NCBI RefSeq assembly: GCF_038443675.1
Contig: NZ_CP151762.1
Span: forward strand, 620,001-684,000
Direction: 5' to 3'
Length of the DNA stretch: 64,000 bases
Source of the DNA: Yoonia sp. G8-12
Lineage (GTDB): Bacteria; Pseudomonadota; Alphaproteobacteria; Rhodobacterales; Rhodobacteraceae
Shown here one piece after another: positions 52,482-62,616 of this stretch. A program made the position numbers and the translations under genes. The first letter of the stretch is position 1; every line of letters starts with the position of its first letter. The notes beneath the pieces are model-generated. The model saw nothing but the letters and a program-made list of their open reading frames with translations. It was not told the DNA's origin and made no database searches.

Positions 52482-53705
52482 GTGGATTATAACGCCAAGT
52501 TGGACGCAGCGATTGAACGCTTGCACACCGAAGGACGCTACCGGACCTTCATTGATATCGAGCGCAAGCGCGGTCAATTCCCCCACGCGACGTGGCGTAA
52601 GCCTGATGGCTCTGAGACCCCCGTGACCGTTTGGTGCGGTAATGATTATCTGGGTATGGGCCAGCATCCGGTGGTTCTGGCCGCGATGCATGAGGCGATT
52701 GAGGCGACAGGTGCCGGTTCTGGCGGCACACGCAATATCTCCGGCACGACGGTGTATCACAAACGTCTGGAGGCCGAACTGGCCGATCTGCACCGCAAGG
52801 AAGCGGCGCTGCTGTTTACGTCGGCCTATATTGCCAATGATGCCACACTTAGCACTTTGCCCAAGCTGTTTCCCGGCCTGATTATCTATTCCGACGCGCT
52901 GAACCATGCGTCGATGATCGAAGGTGTGCGCCGCAATGGCGGTGCCAAGCGTATTTTCCGCCACAATGACGTGGCCCACCTGCGCGAACTTTTGGCCGCT
53001 GATGATCCTGCCGCACCAAAGCTGATTGCGTTTGAATCGATCTATTCGATGGATGGCGATTTTGGCCCGATTGAGGAAATCTGCGATCTGGCCAATGAAT
53101 TCGGCGCGTTGACCTATATTGACGAAGTCCACGCCGTTGGCATGTACGGCCCACGCGGGGCAGGCGTTGCCGAGCGTGATGGCTTGATGGGGCGCATCGA
53201 CATTATCAACGGCACCTTGGCTAAGGCATATGGTGTAATGGGTGGCTATATCGCCGCCAGCGCGAAAATGTGTGACGCGATCCGCTCTTATGCGCCAGGC
53301 TTTATCTTTACCACTTCACTGCCGCCTGCCGTGGCGGCAGGTGCCGCCGCGTCCGTAGCGCATCTGAAGACGGATCAGAGCTTGCGCAAGCAGCATCAGA
53401 CCCAAGCGAAAATTCTCAAGCTGCGCCTTAAGGGCATGGGCCTGCCCATAATTGATCACGGGAGCCATATCGTGCCGTTGATCGTTGGGGATCCGGTGCA
53501 CACCAAGAAACTATCGGATATGTTGTTGTCCGATTTCGGGATTTACGTGCAGCCGATCAATTTCCCCACTGTCCCGCGCGGCACCGAACGGTTGCGGTTT
53601 ACGCCATCTCCTGTGCACGGCTCTGGCGAAATGGATGCATTGGTGGGCGCTCTGGATGGATTATGGTCACATTGTGCGCTGAATCGTGCTGAGATGGCCG
53701 GTTAA
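52482..53705 (+). CDS. hemA: 5-aminolevulinate synthase
   Basis: 407 residues from GTG 52482 (VDYNAKLDAAIERLHTEGRY), with AAGAGGA eight bases upstream. This start puts the pyridoxal-phosphate Lys at 248 (NGTLAKAYGVMGG), the position known from Rhodobacter ALAS. Condenses glycine and succinyl-CoA to 5-aminolevulinate (C4/Shemin path). An upstream ATG in frame (52413) would add about 20 unrelated residues. Likely regulated by FnrL. Confidence 0.96.
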   Translation: MDYNAKLDAAIERLHTEGRYRTFIDIERKRGQFPHATWRKPDGSETPVTVWCGNDYLGMGQHPVVLAAMHEAIEATGAGSGGTRNISGTTVYHKRLEAELADLHRKEAALLFTSAYIANDATLSTLPKLFPGLIIYSDALNHASMIEGVRRNGGAKRIFRHNDVAHLRELLAADDPAAPKLIAFESIYSMDGDFGPIEEICDLANEFGALTYIDEVHAVGMYGPRGAGVAERDGLMGRIDIINGTLAKAYGVMGGYIAASAKMCDAIRSYAPGFIFTTSLPPAVAAGAAASVAHLKTDQSLRKQHQTQAKILKLRLKGMGLPIIDHGSHIVPLIVGDPVHTKKLSDMLLSDFGIYVQPINFPTVPRGTERLRFTPSPVHGSGEMDALVGALDGLWSHCALNRAEMAG

Positions 53706-53821
53706 CCCCATATACACCTGTGCATAACTTTATAAGACGTGCTAACGTCTTGGTAGGCGTAGGCTTTGTTTCGATTCGTGGAACGGTGTGCGCTTAGGGG
53801 CAGTAAGCGACGGGACAGTCG

Positions 53822-55018
53822 ATGATCGGGAAGACCTTCAAGCGTGCGGACGCGTCGGAGGACGCAGAGGCAAGAGGCTTTGACGCCTATGACCTGCGCT
53901 TGGGCGATGTGATGCGTGGCGAACGTGCGACGATGGGCAAAAGCCTGTTGGACGTGCAGCGCGAGCTAAAGATCAAGGCCGCCTATATTGCCGCGATCGA
54001 AAATGCCGATCCGTCGGCTTTTGACACCCCCGGTTTTATTGCAGGTTATGTGCGGTCCTACGCACGCTACCTTGGCATGGACCCCGAAGAGGTTTTTGCG
54101 GGTTTTTGCGCCGAAAGCGGTTTCGCCACAGCACATGGCATGTCCGCCAAGGCATCTTCGCTGAAAGGCAAAACCTTTGATCCCGCTGGCGTGCCGATGG
54201 GCAAAGACATTTTTTCGGCCTCAGCGACCCCGTTCATTCCGGCAGGCGATGCCATGCTGGCCGGCATCGAGCCGCGCGCCATCGGATCGGTACTGGTGCT
54301 GGTCGCGCTGATCGGCGGTTTGGGCTTTGGCGGCTGGACCGTGCTGCAGGAAGTGCAGAAAGTACAATTCGCCCCGGTTGATCAGACACCGGTTGTCGTG
54401 TCCGATCTTGATCCGCTGGCAGGGGCCACGAATGCGATTGAGCCAAGCGATGCTTTGGCTGGATTAGAGGCGCCATCTGCGCGGTCTCTGGACCGTCTTT
54501 ATCGCCCGCAGGCGCTGGATGTGCCCGTGCTTGTTGCGCGCGATGCACCGATTTCGACGTTAAGAGCGGACAATATCGGCGCATTTCTGCCGCAGGAAGA
54601 CCGCGTTTTGTCGCCTGATACCCAATTGGCAGAGGCCGATGGTGTCGCGCCGCAGCCGCCTGTGCAGGTGGTTGAGCCAGATGTGCCAGAGCTGCAACTT
54701 GTTGCGGTGCGTCCGGCATGGGTGCGTATCCGTTCGGCCGATGGCACCATTATCTTTGAGGGCGTGATGGAGCCGGGCCAGAATTATGTTGTGCCTGCCA
54801 CCGAAGAGCCCGCGACCTTGCGCGTTGGTGAAAGCGGAGCACTTTATTTCGCCGTCAACGGCGTGCATTACGGCCCGGTCGGCCCGTCGGGTGTGGTGAC
54901 GTCGAATGTTGCACTCAGCACCCAAAACCTGACGGAAACATTTGCTGTTGCGGATTTGAGCGCAGACGATGATCTGGCCGAGATCGTGAATGTGGCCGAG
55001 GTCGTCGCGGGCCAATAA
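53822..55018 (+). CDS. RodZ-like helix-turn-helix/DUF4115 protein
   Basis: 398 residues. Cytoplasmic N-terminal HTH_25 domain (LGDVMRGERATMGKSLLDVQ, YIAAIENADPSAFDTPGFIA, YVRSYARYLGMDPEEV), one transmembrane helix at about 157-180 (IGSVLVLVALIGGLGFGGW), a long Pro/Ala-rich periplasmic part, and a C-terminal DUF4115 domain (AVRPAWVRIRSADGTIIFEG). RodZ links MreB to the envelope in rod-shaped cells. Next gene is ispG, a common arrangement. Confidence 0.88.
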   Translation: MIGKTFKRADASEDAEARGFDAYDLRLGDVMRGERATMGKSLLDVQRELKIKAAYIAAIENADPSAFDTPGFIAGYVRSYARYLGMDPEEVFAGFCAESGFATAHGMSAKASSLKGKTFDPAGVPMGKDIFSASATPFIPAGDAMLAGIEPRAIGSVLVLVALIGGLGFGGWTVLQEVQKVQFAPVDQTPVVVSDLDPLAGATNAIEPSDALAGLEAPSARSLDRLYRPQALDVPVLVARDAPISTLRADNIGAFLPQEDRVLSPDTQLAEADGVAPQPPVQVVEPDVPELQLVAVRPAWVRIRSADGTIIFEGVMEPGQNYVVPATEEPATLRVGESGALYFAVNGVHYGPVGPSGVVTSNVALSTQNLTETFAVADLSADDDLAEIVNVAEVVAGQ

Positions 55019-55099
55019 GCCGCGTTTCTGTCGCTTGATGATACGGGCCTGCCGTCATAGGTTAGAGGCAAATCTACCGCATCTGAAAGTTGTGAACCC

Positions 55100-56224
55100 A
55101 TGTCCCTGAACCATATCCGCCCGTGGCGCAACATTTACCGCCGCAAGTCGCGTCAGATCATGGTGGGCAATGTCCCCGTTGGCGGCGATGCCCCGATCAG
55201 CGTGCAGACGATGACGAACACGCTGACAACCGACATCAAAGGCACCATCGCCCAAGTGCAGGCCGCCGCTGATGCGGGTGCTGATATCGTGCGGGTTTCT
55301 GTACCTGATGAGGCGTCATCCAAAGCGTTGAAAGAGATCGTCCGCGAGGTATCGGTGCCGATCGTGGCGGACATTCATTTTCACTATAAACGCGGGATTG
55401 AGGCCGCAGAGGCGGGGGCCGCCTGTCTGCGGATCAACCCTGGCAATATCGGGGACGAAAAGCGCGTCAAAGAGGTGATCAAGGCCGCGCGCGATCATAA
55501 CTGTTCGATCCGCATTGGCGTGAACGCCGGTTCGCTGGAAAAGCACCTGCTGGATAAATACGGCGAGCCCTGTCCCGATGCGATGGTGGAAAGCGGGCTG
55601 GATCATATCAAGATCCTGCAAGACAATGATTTCCACGAATTCAAGATTTCATGCAAAGCGTCTGATGTCTTTATGGCCGCTGCCGCCTATCAGCAGTTGG
55701 CCGAGGCCACGGATGCACCGATCCACCTTGGGATTACCGAAGCCGGTGGTTTGATCAGCGGCACTGTGAAGTCCGCAATCGGCATGGGCAATCTGCTGTG
55801 GATGGGGATTGGCGATACGATCCGTGTGTCGCTGTCTGCGGATCCGGTGGAAGAAGTCAAAATGGGCTTTGAAATCCTGAAATCCCTCGGCCTGCGCCAC
55901 CGTGGGGTGAATATTATTTCCTGCCCGTCCTGCGCGCGTCAGGGCTTTGACGTGATCAAGACGGTTGAGGCGTTGGAAAAGCGCCTTGAGCATATCAAGA
56001 CGCCCATGTCGCTGTCGATTATCGGCTGCGTTGTGAATGGTCCGGGTGAGGCGCTGATGACCGATGTTGGTTTCACGGGCGGCGGGGCCGGATCAGGCAT
56101 GGTCTATCTGGCGGGCAAGCAAAGCCACAAGCAATCCAACGCGGATATGGTCGATCATATCGTTGAGCAGGTGGAGAAAAAGGCCGCCGAATTGGAAGCC
56201 CAAAACGAGGTGGCGGCAGAGTAG
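55100..56224 (+). CDS. ispG: 4-hydroxy-3-methylbut-2-enyl diphosphate synthase
   Basis: 374 residues. Three [4Fe-4S] cysteines lie in SCPSCARQGFDV (two) and GCVVNGPGEA. N-terminal TIM barrel (GGDAPISVQTMTNTLTTDIK). It performs the penultimate step of the MEP isoprenoid path. ATG 55100. The following gene starts ten bases on. Confidence 0.97.
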   Translation: MSLNHIRPWRNIYRRKSRQIMVGNVPVGGDAPISVQTMTNTLTTDIKGTIAQVQAAADAGADIVRVSVPDEASSKALKEIVREVSVPIVADIHFHYKRGIEAAEAGAACLRINPGNIGDEKRVKEVIKAARDHNCSIRIGVNAGSLEKHLLDKYGEPCPDAMVESGLDHIKILQDNDFHEFKISCKASDVFMAAAAYQQLAEATDAPIHLGITEAGGLISGTVKSAIGMGNLLWMGIGDTIRVSLSADPVEEVKMGFEILKSLGLRHRGVNIISCPSCARQGFDVIKTVEALEKRLEHIKTPMSLSIIGCVVNGPGEALMTDVGFTGGGAGSGMVYLAGKQSHKQSNADMVDHIVEQVEKKAAELEAQNEVAAE

Positions 56225-56233
56225 GCGCAGGAT

Positions 56234-56899
56234 TTGAAAGCGCCCGTGCTCAGGATCATTGTGGCGGCTTTGCTGGCGTTTTGCGCCAGTGTCGCAAGCG
56301 CGCAAAGCTGCCCCGCGTTTTATCGCTTTGTGGATTTCGGGCTTATGGGCAGCGACGGTGCTGTCTATCGTGGTGGCACTGTGCTGCGCGCCGAAAGCTT
56401 AGAAGGCGCACCTTTGTTGATGACCGAACGGACGCTGTGCCGTGATGTGCGTGATGTGGCGGTTGATGGGCGCGGTAATCCGATCCCTGTGGTGACGGCG
56501 GTGCGCTATGATCCTGCGGCGGCAGGGCTTGATCTGCGCGCACTTGGTGTCGCGATCTATGAAGATACCGCTGTGGTGGCAGACGAAAACGCGCAAGCGC
56601 ATCTTGCCAAGCTGGATGATCCTGACGTGACGCTGACGCGCGGCACAGATTTTCTATGCGCAAGTTTGCAGGGCCGCCTGAGTTGCCAAGTCCAATCGCC
56701 ATTTGCGAACGCCGCACCGCTGGTTGTTTATTGTGATGCGGGTGGCTGTCGGATGCCGGTGATGGCGATCAATAACGCTTTGGCGGTCAGTGCTGATTGG
56801 GCGACTGATGCGTCCGATCCCGCGTTGATTGGCGCGCAAACATCGCGCACGGCCAAAGACATTTACGATTTTCTGGTCCCGCTCTCGGCTGCATTCTAG
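56234..56899 (+). CDS. Exported hypothetical protein
   Basis: 221 residues with a Sec signal (LRIIVAALLAFCASVASAQS). The mature part has paired cysteines and segments such as FYRFVDFGLMGSDGAVYRGG and PLVVYCDAGGCRMPVMAINN. I recognise no named family. TTG start at 56234 is close to CAGGA; a GTG at 56246 is an alternative. Located between ispG and an aminotransferase gene on the same strand. Confidence 0.7.
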   Translation: MKAPVLRIIVAALLAFCASVASAQSCPAFYRFVDFGLMGSDGAVYRGGTVLRAESLEGAPLLMTERTLCRDVRDVAVDGRGNPIPVVTAVRYDPAAAGLDLRALGVAIYEDTAVVADENAQAHLAKLDDPDVTLTRGTDFLCASLQGRLSCQVQSPFANAAPLVVYCDAGGCRMPVMAINNALAVSADWATDASDPALIGAQTSRTAKDIYDFLVPLSAAF

Positions 56900-56961
56900 C
56901 GGGCCATTGACCTTACCCGCCTTGCGGGGGCAAACAGGCATCCAAACAAAAGAGGCAGGTC

Positions 56962-58107
56962 ATGCGACGTTCAGACAGAGGCAATGTTGATCCTTTCATC
57001 GTGATGGATGTAATGGAGGCCGCGCGCAAGGCCGAGGCTGCGGGCCGCCATATTATCCATATGGAGGTAGGCCAGCCCGGCACCGGTGCGCCACAGGCCG
57101 CAAAGGCCAAACTGATCGCGGATATGGCGGACCCGTTGGGGTATACCGTGGCCCTTGGTCTGCCAGAGCTGAAAGAGCGCATCGCAAAGCATTACGCCGA
57201 TTGGTATGGTGTGTCGCTTGATCCCGCGCGTGTGGTGATCACAAGTGGCGCGTCTGGTGCGTTCCTGCTCGCGTTTTCCGCACTTTTTGACAATGACGCG
57301 CGGGTGGGGCTCGGCACGCCGTGCTATCCGTCTTATCGCCAGATTTTGCGCGCCGTGGGCCTGTCGCCGATTGATATTCCCACGACATTTGCGCAGCGGT
57401 TTCAACCTGCACCCGCCGATGTCGCGGCCCATAACCTTGATGGGCTGATTGTGGCCTCGCCTGCGAACCCCACGGGGACTATGCTGGATCGTGACGGGTT
57501 AGCGGCTTTGGCAGCGGCGTGTGACGCGCAGGGGGCTGCGTTTATCTCGGACGAGATTTATCACGGCATTGATTATGATGTGGCGCCTGTGTCGGCTTTG
57601 CAGGTCACGGATGATGTTTATGTCGTGAATTCGTTTTCCAAGTATTTCTCGATGACCGGCTGGCGCGTGGGCTGGATGATTGTGCCAGAAGATCACATCC
57701 GGCAGGTTGAGCGTCTGGCGCAGAATATGTTTATCTGTGCGCCCCATGCGGCCCAGCGGCTGGCACTGCATGCGATGGATTGCACCGATGAGTTGGAAGC
57801 CAACAAAGCCGTTTACAGTGCCAATCGCGCGTTGATGATTGACGGATTGCAGGCCGCGGGATTGACCCGTTTTGCGCCGCCCGATGGCGCGTTTTATGTC
57901 TATGTCGATGTGTCCGAGTATACCGACGATGCCTTGGCATTTGCCGCTGAAATTCTGGATCAGGCGGGTGTTGCAGTGACGCCGGGCCTTGATTTTGACG
58001 CGGCACGCGGGCACCACTGGTTGCGGTTTTCCTATGCACGGTCCACGGCGGATATCACCGAAGGGCTGGAGCGTCTGGCGCGGTTTATGCAGGGGCGGTG
58101 TGCATGA
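56962..58107 (+). CDS. Class I/II pyridoxal-phosphate aminotransferase
   Basis: 381 residues. PLP Lys in NSFSKYFSMTGWRVGW, the SPANPTG loop, and the Asp of SDEIYHG. Type I fold aminotransferase; specificity could be aspartate, alanine or aromatic amino acids. The stop overlaps the next start by four bases (ATGA). Confidence 0.92.
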   Translation: MRRSDRGNVDPFIVMDVMEAARKAEAAGRHIIHMEVGQPGTGAPQAAKAKLIADMADPLGYTVALGLPELKERIAKHYADWYGVSLDPARVVITSGASGAFLLAFSALFDNDARVGLGTPCYPSYRQILRAVGLSPIDIPTTFAQRFQPAPADVAAHNLDGLIVASPANPTGTMLDRDGLAALAAACDAQGAAFISDEIYHGIDYDVAPVSALQVTDDVYVVNSFSKYFSMTGWRVGWMIVPEDHIRQVERLAQNMFICAPHAAQRLALHAMDCTDELEANKAVYSANRALMIDGLQAAGLTRFAPPDGAFYVYVDVSEYTDDALAFAAEILDQAGVAVTPGLDFDAARGHHWLRFSYARSTADITEGLERLARFMQGRCA

Positions 58108-59258
58108 TCCGCTGGCTGCTTTCCTTCCTTTTCATCGCCAATCTGGCCAGCGCGCAGGTGACGGTTGATCCCGCCCGCACCTCTGTCAGCGACGGGTGGT
58201 GGACGCTTGAGGTGGCTATGGGGTTGGACCGGATCACGCCCTACCGCGTGTTCACGTTGGATGATCCTCGGCGTTTGGTGCTGGATGTGGAAGGGGCCTC
58301 TTTCGGCGGGCTTGATGCGGGTGCGCTGTTGTCGGGCGATCGCGCGACGGACGTGCGGTTTGGCCCGCTGCGCCCCGGGTGGTCACGGATGGTGGTTGAT
58401 CTGGCCGAACCCTTGGTGATTGCGCAGGCTGGCATGGTCCGGACCGATGCGGGTGCTGATCTGAGCATTGTGCTGGAACGCGCAAGCGCGGCTGAATTCG
58501 CCGCCGCCGCCGGTGCGCCCCCCGATCCGGGCTGGGATGATGTGACAGGGTTTGATCCTGATGCCGCCGCAGCGCTTGCCGCGAGCGAAGATTTTGTGGT
58601 GGTGATTGACCCCGGTCATGGCGGCATTGATCCGGGGGCTTTCCAAGGCGGCATCAAAGAAGCCGATCTGATGCTGATTTTGGGGGCCGAGCTTGCGGTG
58701 ATGTTGAACGCGCAAGAGGGTGTTCAGGCCGTGCTGACCCGCGAGACGGATGTGTTTGTGCCGCTGTCGGCGCGGATGACCTTTGCGCGGCAGGTGGGGG
58801 CGGATCTGTTTATTTCCCTGCATGCCGATGCCTTGGGCGAAGATGATGTGCGCGGTGCGTCGGTTTATACGCTGTCATCTGATGGCGGGGATGCCGCGGG
58901 GCAGCGGATTGTGGAACGCCACGAGCGCGGGGATCTTTTGGCGGGTGTTGACCTGAACAACGCCGAGGACCGTGTGGCGACAGCATTGATGGATCTGGCG
59001 CGTGCGCGCACAGGACCAGAGGGCAAACGGGTTGCCGATGCGCTTGCGGCCTCAATGCAATCGCAGGGCGTGACAATGAACACGCGTCCGCGTCGCGAAG
59101 GGCAGTTTGTCGTGCTGACGGCGGCGGATTTTCCCAGCGTGTTGATCGAAGCGGGGTTTTTGTCGAACGCACAGGACCGTGCGTTTCTGGCCACCCCCGA
59201 AGGCCGTGCACGGATTGCCCGCGCGATCCGTGATACTGTGGTGTTACTGGCCCGCTAG
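58104..59258 (+). CDS. N-acetylmuramoyl-L-alanine amidase (Amidase_3)
   Basis: 384 residues. Signal peptide of about 19 residues (MIRWLLSFLFIANLASAQ), an AMIN domain at about 20-120 that targets septal peptidoglycan, and an Amidase_3 catalytic domain with zinc ligands in DPGHGGIDPG (His), the Glu of GIKEADL and SLHADAL, and the catalytic Glu of LIEAGFLSN. Splits daughter-cell walls (AmiA/C type). Four-base overlap with the upstream aminotransferase. Followed on the other strand by a methyltransferase gene. Confidence 0.93.
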   Translation: MIRWLLSFLFIANLASAQVTVDPARTSVSDGWWTLEVAMGLDRITPYRVFTLDDPRRLVLDVEGASFGGLDAGALLSGDRATDVRFGPLRPGWSRMVVDLAEPLVIAQAGMVRTDAGADLSIVLERASAAEFAAAAGAPPDPGWDDVTGFDPDAAAALAASEDFVVVIDPGHGGIDPGAFQGGIKEADLMLILGAELAVMLNAQEGVQAVLTRETDVFVPLSARMTFARQVGADLFISLHADALGEDDVRGASVYTLSSDGGDAAGQRIVERHERGDLLAGVDLNNAEDRVATALMDLARARTGPEGKRVADALAASMQSQGVTMNTRPRREGQFVVLTAADFPSVLIEAGFLSNAQDRAFLATPEGRARIARAIRDTVVLLAR

Positions 59259-59866
59259 CTGCCGGTGAATTGCGCCAGCCAGATGGTGTGATGGCCACAG
59301 GTCGGGTCCTCGGACGTATAGCGGAGCACCTTGAAGCCGTTATCCGCCAGCAGCGTCTGGTATTCGGCCGGATCGAGAGAGGCGTGATAGATCGGCGCGT
59401 CCGCGACCTCACCAATGGCTTCGCCCGCGATATGGCCGGATGTGAACATCAACGTGGCAAGGGGCGCGCTGTGGGCGGCAAACCGTGCAAACATCGCCCT
59501 TTGGTCGTCTGCGCCAAGATGAAAGAAACTGTCCCATGCCAGAATGGCATCAAAGCTTTGATCAAGGTTCAGATTGCGCATGTCTTCTTTGATCACCTGC
59601 GCCTGTGGCAGGTTTTGTGCATAGAGCCGTGTCATGGTGTCGGTTGCATCGACGCCTGTCAAAATCGCCCCCCGTTCGGCCAGATAGGTGGCCATCGGTT
59701 GGCCCGATCCGCACCCCAGATCAAGGACGCGCACCGCGCCGGTTGCGCGGGGGGCTGTCGTGAGAAAACGGTCCAGCCATTGCTTTTCCATCAGGCTGCG
59801 GTTGCGGCCTTTGGCCCAGATGTGGCCAATGCGTTCGTAGGTGGGAATGACATCATGTGCGTGCAT
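59255..59866 (-). CDS. SAM-dependent methyltransferase
   Basis: 203 residues, class I Rossmann fold. Motif I VLDLGCGSGQP, acidic loop GVDATDTM, and motif for SAM adenine KEDMRNL. Start ATG 59866 (MHAHDVIPTYERI). Substrate unknown. The end overlaps the convergent amidase stop by four bases. Confidence 0.88.
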   Translation of the reverse strand: MHAHDVIPTYERIGHIWAKGRNRSLMEKQWLDRFLTTAPRATGAVRVLDLGCGSGQPMATYLAERGAILTGVDATDTMTRLYAQNLPQAQVIKEDMRNLNLDQSFDAILAWDSFFHLGADDQRAMFARFAAHSAPLATLMFTSGHIAGEAIGEVADAPIYHASLDPAEYQTLLADNGFKVLRYTSEDPTCGHHTIWLAQFTGS

Positions 59867-60024
59867 AGGGGCGATATGCACAGGGGGAAAGCGATAGCAA
59901 TGGCTCTTGAAAAAGTGACCAACTTGCCGGCACCTTCTGGCCGAAAGCGGCATTTGGCCTTTTGACGCTTGGGGGCGGAACGCGTATACCAAGGGGTGAA
60001 ACTATCAGGACTGGGCCCGCTTTC

Positions 60025-62541
60025 GTGTTGCGCTTTATACTCTCTTTCTTCGGTGGCTTGTTCACGCTGCTCACGCTTGGCGCCATAATGGGCGGTCTGG
60101 CGATTGGTGGCGTGCTCTATATGTATGGCCGTGATCTGCCCAGTTATGAGACCCTGTCCCAGTACACCCCCAAGACAATTAGCCGGATTTATTCAGGCGA
60201 GGGGCAGATTATTGATGAATTTGCGGTCGAGCGCCGCTTGTTTACACCTGCCGAAGAAATCCCCGATATCGTCAAGCAGGCGTTTATTTCCGCCGAGGAC
60301 AAGAATTTCTACGAACACGGCGGCTATGACGCCATGGGCATGGTGTCGGCGTTCGTCGATGCGGTGGAATCGCGGGGCGAAAACGTGCGCGGTGCGTCCA
60401 CGATAACCCAGCAGGTGATGAAAAACTTCCTGCTTGATGGATCACGTTCGGTTGAGCGCAAGATCAAAGAGATCATTCTGGCGGTGCGCATCGAGGGTGC
60501 GATGCCCAAAGAACGAATTCTGGAACTCTACCTGAACGAAATTTTTCTGGGCCAGAACAGTTTCGGTGTCACGGCGGCCGCGCTGACATATTTCAACAAA
60601 CCCCTGACTGCACTGACAGCGGGCGAGGCGGCATATCTGGCGTCTTTGCCAAAGGCCCCCAGCAACCGCCACCCTGTGGACGACCGTGAGGCCGCTGTTT
60701 TCTGGCGCAACAACACCCTGCGCGAGATGTACGAGAACGGCTATATCGACCGGACCACCTATGAGACCGAGCGCGATGCCCCGCTTTTGTCGGTGCAGGG
60801 CGGCGATTATGAGGACTTCCGCGAGAGCCTGCCGGAGCGTGATTATTTCACCGATGAGATCCGCCGTCAGCTCAGCCAGAACTTTGGCGAAGAGGAGTTT
60901 TTCTCGGGCGGTCTGTCGATCCGCGCGACCATTGATCCCGAATTGCAGGTCACAGCGGCGCATTCGTTGCAGCGCGCGCTGGAGGATTATGACCGTGCGC
61001 AGGGCGATTGGCGCGGCACGGAACTGACAATCCCGCAAGAGGCTTTGGCAAGCGAAGAGGACTGGCGCGCCGCACTTGGCGGTTTGCGGGTTCCGCGCAA
61101 CATTGATCTGGACGGCCAGTGGTATCCGGCGGTGATCCGCGAGGTGGCCGAAAATACGCTGACCATCGGCGTTGAGGGCGTGGAAGAGACCGAGGCCGAA
61201 CCTTTTGTCGTGCCGCGCGTCGATATCCGTTGGCTGGCGGGTGATTTCTTTGACAACTTTACCCCCGGTGACGTGGTGCATGTGCGCCGCTTGCTGGACA
61301 GTGACGGTAACTTTGAGCACTGGTCCTTGCGGCAGGTGCCCGAAGTGCAGGGCGGGTTCATGGCGATGGACGTCAACACCGGTCGTGTGATCGCGATGCA
61401 GGGTGGGTTTAGCTATGAACATTCGGTGTTTAACCGCGCCACCCAAGCACAGCGTCAGCCCGGATCGTCGTTCAAGCCTTTCGTCTATGCGGCGGCCTTG
61501 GACAGCGGCTATTCGCCCGCCACGATCATTGTGGACGCGCCGATCACCATCAACACACCGCAGGGCACATGGCGTCCGCGCAATTCGTCCAACCAGTTTT
61601 ATGGCCCGACACCGATGCGGACGGGAATTGAGCGGTCACGGAACCTGATGACCATTCGTCTGGCCCAAGAGATCAGCATTGATACCGTGGGCCGCTATGC
61701 AGAACGCTTTGGCGTGTATGAAAAAATGAACCGTGTACTGGCCGCATCATTGGGGTCGGATGAAACCACCTTGTTCAAGATGGTTGCCGCCTATGCGATG
61801 TTTGCCAACGGTGGCGAGCGGGTTGAACCCACGCTCGTGGACCGTGTGCAGGACCGGTATGGCCACACCGTTTACCGCCACGATCAACGCACATGCCTTG
61901 ATTGCGACCAGACGTCGTTGCCTGCGGGTGACGGACCACGGATCATGTCGAACCGCGACCGCGTGATGAATGAAATTACGGCCTATCAGCTGACGTCGAT
62001 GATGCAGGGCGTTGTCGATCGTGGAACCGCCAGCGGCACTGTCAACCTGCCGGTACCGATCGCCGGTAAGACAGGCACGACGAATGATGCCAAAGACGTT
62101 TGGTTTATCGGGTTCTCGTCCAATATCGTGGCCGGGTGCTACATCGGGTACGATACGCCCCGCACCTTGGGCAGCGGGGCCTCGGGGGGCGGGTTCTGCG
62201 GGCCGGTCTTCAACCGTTTCATGGGCGAAGCGATTGAAAAATACGGCTCTGGATCCTTCCGTGTGCCTGCCAACTGTCAGTTCATCAATATCGACCGCTT
62301 TAGCGGCAGCAGGTTACCTGATGATGCCTCTGGCGAAAATGTTGTGCGCGAATGTTTCCGCCCCGGCGAAGAGCCATTGTTCGGCATCATGTTCGATGGC
62401 GGCTTTGCGATGGCCGCCGATCTGCCGCTCTTTGATGAAGCGCAGGCCGTGCAGCGGCAGGTGACAACATCGACAGGCGAAAGTGCGACTGTTGGCGACA
62501 AGGCGACCTTTGGCACGTTGTCATCGGGCGGTCTTTACTGA
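60025..62541 (+). CDS. Penicillin-binding protein 1A
   Basis: 838 residues. N-terminal membrane helix (LRFILSFFGGLFTLLTLGAI), glycosyltransferase 51 domain (ISAEDKNFYEHGG, ASTITQQVMKN), and a transpeptidase domain with the active Ser in GSSFKPF (S481-x-x-K484), SRN and KTGTT. Bifunctional peptidoglycan synthase. Start uncertain: GTG 60025 is chosen, as PBP1A proteins begin just before the membrane helix; TTG 59962 gives 21 more residues. Confidence 0.92.
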   Translation: MLRFILSFFGGLFTLLTLGAIMGGLAIGGVLYMYGRDLPSYETLSQYTPKTISRIYSGEGQIIDEFAVERRLFTPAEEIPDIVKQAFISAEDKNFYEHGGYDAMGMVSAFVDAVESRGENVRGASTITQQVMKNFLLDGSRSVERKIKEIILAVRIEGAMPKERILELYLNEIFLGQNSFGVTAAALTYFNKPLTALTAGEAAYLASLPKAPSNRHPVDDREAAVFWRNNTLREMYENGYIDRTTYETERDAPLLSVQGGDYEDFRESLPERDYFTDEIRRQLSQNFGEEEFFSGGLSIRATIDPELQVTAAHSLQRALEDYDRAQGDWRGTELTIPQEALASEEDWRAALGGLRVPRNIDLDGQWYPAVIREVAENTLTIGVEGVEETEAEPFVVPRVDIRWLAGDFFDNFTPGDVVHVRRLLDSDGNFEHWSLRQVPEVQGGFMAMDVNTGRVIAMQGGFSYEHSVFNRATQAQRQPGSSFKPFVYAAALDSGYSPATIIVDAPITINTPQGTWRPRNSSNQFYGPTPMRTGIERSRNLMTIRLAQEISIDTVGRYAERFGVYEKMNRVLAASLGSDETTLFKMVAAYAMFANGGERVEPTLVDRVQDRYGHTVYRHDQRTCLDCDQTSLPAGDGPRIMSNRDRVMNEITAYQLTSMMQGVVDRGTASGTVNLPVPIAGKTGTTNDAKDVWFIGFSSNIVAGCYIGYDTPRTLGSGASGGGFCGPVFNRFMGEAIEKYGSGSFRVPANCQFINIDRFSGSRLPDDASGENVVRECFRPGEEPLFGIMFDGGFAMAADLPLFDEAQAVQRQVTTSTGESATVGDKATFGTLSSGGLY

Positions 62542-62552
62542 CCATGCGCTTG

Positions 62553-62574
62553 TAGCGCGCCAGAGGGCGCGCTA
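62553..62574 (+). other. Perfect stem-loop between PBP1A gene and prfB
   Basis: TAGCGCGCC-AGAG-GGCGCGCTA, nine perfect pairs, no T-run after it. Could be an mRNA structure at the operon junction, or half a terminator. Confidence 0.5.
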
Positions 62575-62616
62575 AGACCACCTCAACAAATATCATTGAC
62601 CAAGAACAGGTGCCCC

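Noticed and set aside
52263..53132. Minus-strand open frame of 289 codons
   Set aside because: Antisense to hemA.
62553..62574. Stem-loop as a standard terminator for the PBP1A gene
   Set aside because: Perfect stem but no T-run follows on either strand.
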